Shown here: in pieces, positions 29,834-31,595 of the stretch
How positions within the stretch are numbered: position 1 is the stretch's first letter
How the letters are laid out: the number at the start of each line of letters is the position of its first letter
Assembly (NCBI GenBank): GCA_900551995.1
Contig: URXW01000020.1
Location: 1-31,595, forward strand
Direction of reading: 5' to 3'
Origin: an uncultured Eubacteriales bacterium
GTDB lineage: Bacteria > Bacillota > Clostridia > Oscillospirales > Oscillospiraceae
Length of the DNA stretch: 31,595 nt
Notes under the pieces: generated by a model
Database searches by the model: none
Told to the model about the DNA's origin: nothing
Seen by the model: only the letters and a program-made list of their open reading frames with translations
Position numbers and translations under genes: made by a program

Positions 29834-30751
29834 TTACCCGAACAGCTTGTCCCGTGTGGCGTCCTTGGGCACCCGCGTCCACACGGCGTCCGCCACCAGC
29901 TGCCGCTCGAAGGGCTCAAACGCCTTGTTGATAATGCCCATCTCCAACGCCCGCCCGGAGGGGATCCCCTTCTCGATCAGGTGCAGCGATGCCAGCAGTC
30001 CCCGCAGATCCAACGCCTTTGTGGAGATCTCTCCACTGTCGCACTTAACGCGCAGGTCGCGAAACAGCTCCGTCAGCTGCTTTGCCCACTCCGCCTTCAG
30101 CGTGGGGAAGCTCCTCCGCAGCAGCTTCTGCAGGTTTTCATCGGAGATGACCGGCATATCCACCACCACGAACCGGCTGACCAACGCCTCGTTCAGCTCC
30201 CGCGTCCCGGCGTAGCCATAGTTCATGGTGCCGATGAACCGCGCCGCCTCGTCCAGCCCGATCCGCTCATACCCCGGCACGTCGATGACCCGCCGGTGAT
30301 CCAGCGTGGCATGGAGCACCGCCAACGCCTCATTTTTCGCCATATTCACCTCGTCCAGCACGCCGAAGCCCCCCAGCCGCGCGCAGGCGCAGATGGGTCC
30401 CTCCCGGAACACCACCTGACCGTCCTTCAGCGTGTCCGTGCCGATGAGAGCCGCCGCGTCCACGTTCACATACATGGACACGTCCCACACCGGCCTGCCG
30501 AACAGCGCGGCGAGATTCTCCGCCAGCACGTTTTTGCCGGTGGCCTTCGGGCCCGCCAGCAGCACGTGCTGCCCGCACAGCAGCGCGGCGGCCGCGCTCT
30601 CCCAGATCTCCTTGCCGTAGTACAGGTACCGGGGTGCCGGCACACGGTGCGCCGCCTCCGGCAGCAGAGGATGCGCCGCCCGGAACTGCGCCACCTCGTC
30701 CAGCAGCCCCGCGTCCACGCCCTCGTCCAGCAATTCTTTATGAATATCCAC
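29834..30751 (-). CDS. MoxR-type AAA+ ATPase (CbbQ/NorQ/GvpN-like)
   Basis: An AAA+ ATPase of 305 residues of the MoxR group that works with VWA proteins as a remodelling chaperone. Walker A is GPKATGKN (67-74) and Walker B VLDEVN (131-136). The segment following Walker A, FGRPVWDVSMYVNVDAAALIGTDTL (about 84-108), resembles the CbbQ/NorQ family, as does the ARFIGTMNYGYAGTRELNEALVSRF sensor region with its arginine finger area (about 170-195). The N-terminal 45 residues are a helical extension. The VWA gene follows after one base. A likely promoter lies upstream at 30792-30821. The substrate enzyme is unknown. Gas-vesicle, NO-reductase and RuBisCO partner genes are not found in the window. Confidence 0.9.
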   Translation of the reverse strand: MDIHKELLDEGVDAGLLDEVAQFRAAHPLLPEAAHRVPAPRYLYYGKEIWESAAAALLCGQHVLLAGPKATGKNVLAENLAALFGRPVWDVSMYVNVDAAALIGTDTLKDGQVVFREGPICACARLGGFGVLDEVNMAKNEALAVLHATLDHRRVIDVPGYERIGLDEAARFIGTMNYGYAGTRELNEALVSRFVVVDMPVISDENLQKLLRRSFPTLKAEWAKQLTELFRDLRVKCDSGEISTKALDLRGLLASLHLIEKGIPSGRALEMGIINKAFEPFERQLVADAVWTRVPKDATRDKLFG

Positions 30752-30791
30752 GGTATCGCCTCACTTTTTTGTTCTCTTACAATCCTGCCAA

Positions 30792-30821
30792 ATTATACCC
30801 CCATACCGCATAAAGTGTCCG
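30792..30821 (-). promoter_or_regulatory. Promoter of the MoxR-VWA unit
   Basis: On the minus strand, CGGACA (30816-30821), an 18-bp spacer and a perfect TATAAT (30792-30797) lie about 40 bases before the ATPase start codon. Confidence 0.6.
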
Positions 30822-30885
30822 TTAAGAATTTCCCGCATTTCTCCCTCCCCGCCCCGTCCCCCAAGCATCGCCCCGCCCCGTTAGA

Positions 30886-30928
30886 GCTGTCATTCCGAGC
30901 CAGTGCTCACACCGGCGTGGGAATCCGC
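30886..30928. repeat. REP-like hairpin element
   Basis: A nested hairpin: the outer stem ATTCC / GGAAT (30892-30896, 30920-30924) and an inner stem GCCAGTG / CACCGGC (30899-30905, 30910-30916) around loop CTCA. On the minus-strand RNA all seven inner pairs form, with one G-U; on the plus strand one is A-C. The sequence (GTCATTCCGAGC...GGGAATCC) looks like a dispersed intergenic repeat of gut Firmicutes. Only one copy is in the window, so repetition is inferred. Confidence 0.5.
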
Positions 30929-30989
30929 CCCCGCCCCCGAAGGCAGCCATCGCTGTCCGCAAACGGACTGTGCCCCACAGCTTTCCCTG

Positions 30990-31020
30990 TCATATTCCCC
31001 CGCCCGCCCCCATATAGATA
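30990..31020 (+). promoter_or_regulatory. SigE-type sporulation promoter of spoIIID
   Basis: TCATATT (30990-30996), a 14-bp spacer and CATATAGAT (31011-31019) match the mother-cell sigma-E pattern (-35 KMATATT, -10 CATACA-T). The predicted transcription start is about 31026, some 20 bases before the gene. SpoIIID is a known SigE regulon member in Bacillus. No SigA-like -35/-10 pair was seen. Confidence 0.75.
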
Positions 31021-31048
31021 AACCACAACAGCATGGGAGTGGTGCCAT

Positions 31049-31297
31049 ATTCGAGACGATTTGGAACAGCGAGCCCGCGAGCTTGCCCAATACCTGATAG
31101 AGAACCGGACGACCGTTCGTGCCGCCGCCAAGAAATTCGGCGTCAGCAAATCCACCGTACATAAGGATCTCTCCGAACGCCTTGCCCAGTGTGACCGCGT
31201 CCTGTACGCGCAGGTAAAGGCGATCCTTGACGAGAACAAATCCCAGCGTCACATCCGGGGCGGACTCGCCACCCGCCGCAAGTACAAAGGCGTGTGA
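31049..31297 (+). CDS. spoIIID: Sporulation transcriptional regulator SpoIIID
   Basis: SpoIIID is a small mother-cell DNA-binding protein that switches genes on and off in the SigE stage of sporulation. The core TVRAAAKKFGVSKSTVHKDLSERL is its helix-turn-helix, and KSQRHIRGGLATRRKYKG its basic C-terminal helix region; both match the Bacillus protein. The family N-terminus aligns to an ATT codon at 31049 (IRDDLEQRARELAQYLIENRTTVR, split here), which is 24 residues before TVR, as in Bacillus. GGGAG (31035-31039) is 9 bases upstream of the ATT. The nearest standard start is TTG at 31061, four codons later, with no convincing ribosome site. I annotate the ATT start but the TTG is a fallback. A terminator follows. 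Confidence 0.9.
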   Translation: MRDDLEQRARELAQYLIENRTTVRAAAKKFGVSKSTVHKDLSERLAQCDRVLYAQVKAILDENKSQRHIRGGLATRRKYKGV

Positions 31298-31325
31298 CGG
31301 GCAAGCACAGCCACCGGCGCAAACG

Positions 31326-31355
31326 AAAAAAGCACCGCCCACCGGCGGTGCTTTT
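31326..31355 (+). terminator. Terminator after spoIIID
   Basis: GCACCGCC and GGCGGTGC form the stem around CACC, with an A-run before and TTTT after. Confidence 0.8.
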
Positions 31356-31381
31356 GGCGTCTGTCCGGAACTCCGCACAGC

Positions 31382-31408
31382 AAAACGGACACCCTCTCGG
31401 ATGTCCGT
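31382..31408 (-). terminator. Terminator after rpsT
   Basis: On the minus strand ACGGACATCC and GGGTGTCCGT pair around GAGA (one G-U), followed by TTTT. It lies 13 bases after the rpsT stop. Confidence 0.75.
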
Positions 31409-31421
31409 TGAGTTTGGTTCA

Positions 31422-31595
31422 TCAGCCAATGTTGTTCAGCTTCAGCGTCAGCGCGCTCTTCTTGTGGGCCGCATTGTTCTTGTGCAGCAGACCCTTAGCA
31501 GCCGCCTTGTCGATCGCCTTGACCGCCACCTTGTAAGTGCCCTCGGCCTCGGTGCGATTGCCTTCAACGGCAGCAGCCTCGAACTTCTTGATAGC
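31422..31595 (-). CDS. rpsT: 30S ribosomal protein S20, C-terminal part (cut by window edge)
   Basis: The last 57 residues of a small, basic r-protein of the 30S subunit are encoded up to the window edge. The segment KAIDKAAAKGLLHKNNAAHKKSAL is the conserved S20 C-terminal half, and the end LTLKLNNIG is typical. About 30 N-terminal residues should lie beyond 31595. It converges with spoIIID, and each gene has its own terminator in the 124-base gap. Confidence 0.93.
   Translation of the reverse strand, partial: AIKKFEAAAVEGNRTEAEGTYKVAVKAIDKAAAKGLLHKNNAAHKKSALTLKLNNIG

Noticed and set aside
31294..31536. A plus-strand open frame opposite rpsT
   Set aside because: It overlaps two terminators and the clear rpsT frame; its composition is not protein-like.

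Overview
The window is a roughly 31.6 kb stretch of a GC-rich, spore-forming member of the Clostridia, most like the Oscillospiraceae. This rests on the gene order rpmH / dnaA-dnaN-yaaA-recF-remB-gyrB-gyrA, a glycine T-box riboswitch in front of glyQS, a SpoIIID gene behind a SigE-type promoter, a class B sortase and strong GGAGG ribosome sites. It contains the chromosomal replication origin. No rRNA, tRNA, CRISPR array, phage or transposon was found.

Layout. (1) 1-5700, plus strand: the 3' end of aspS, coupled to a long-form alanyl-tRNA editing protein (AlaX), then a MATE efflux pump, a small lipoprotein and glyQS under a T-box leader. (2) 5742-11058, minus strand: an RND-type pump of 1227 residues with a large coiled-coil insertion, then the lspA-rluD pair. 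(3) 11211-12620, plus strand: miaB, divergent from lspA. (4) 12804-21479, minus strand: rnhA, trmO, a small membrane protein, gyrA, gyrB, remB, recF, yaaA and dnaN, in tightly packed or overlapping order. (5) 21480-21757: the probable unwinding part of oriC, with DnaA boxes in 11-bp phase, a DnaA-trio-like element and an AT-rich stretch; then dnaA (minus). (6) 23262-26250, plus strand: rpmH, rnpA, yidD, yidC and jag, the conserved translation and membrane-insertion cluster. (7) 26390-28070, plus strand: class B sortase and the long ribosome hibernation factor, with a possible small antisense RNA between them. (8) 28141-30751, minus strand: a MoxR-type AAA+ ATPase with a VWA-domain partner. (9) 30886 to the end: a hairpin repeat, spoIIID, and the 3' part of rpsT.

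The genes are mostly core: replication start and topology (dnaA, dnaN, recF, gyrA, gyrB), tRNA charging and modification (aspS, alaX, glyQS, miaB, trmO), RNA processing (rnpA, rluD, rnhA), protein insertion and lipoprotein maturation (yidC, yidD, lspA). Genes on both sides of the origin mostly run with the replication fork. aspS-alaX, the MATE gene, the lipoprotein gene, glyQS, miaB, the MoxR/VWA pair and rpsT run against it.

The most unusual observations are: spoIIID seems to start at an ATT codon; GyrA has an alanine at the quinolone-contact position and a degenerate GyrA box; the RND pump carries a long coiled-coil insertion and has no adaptor gene; a small membrane protein is translationally coupled to gyrA; and a possible antisense small RNA lies at 27237-27295. 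I did not find a clearly new multi-gene system. The MoxR/VWA pair is the closest to one without a known role.
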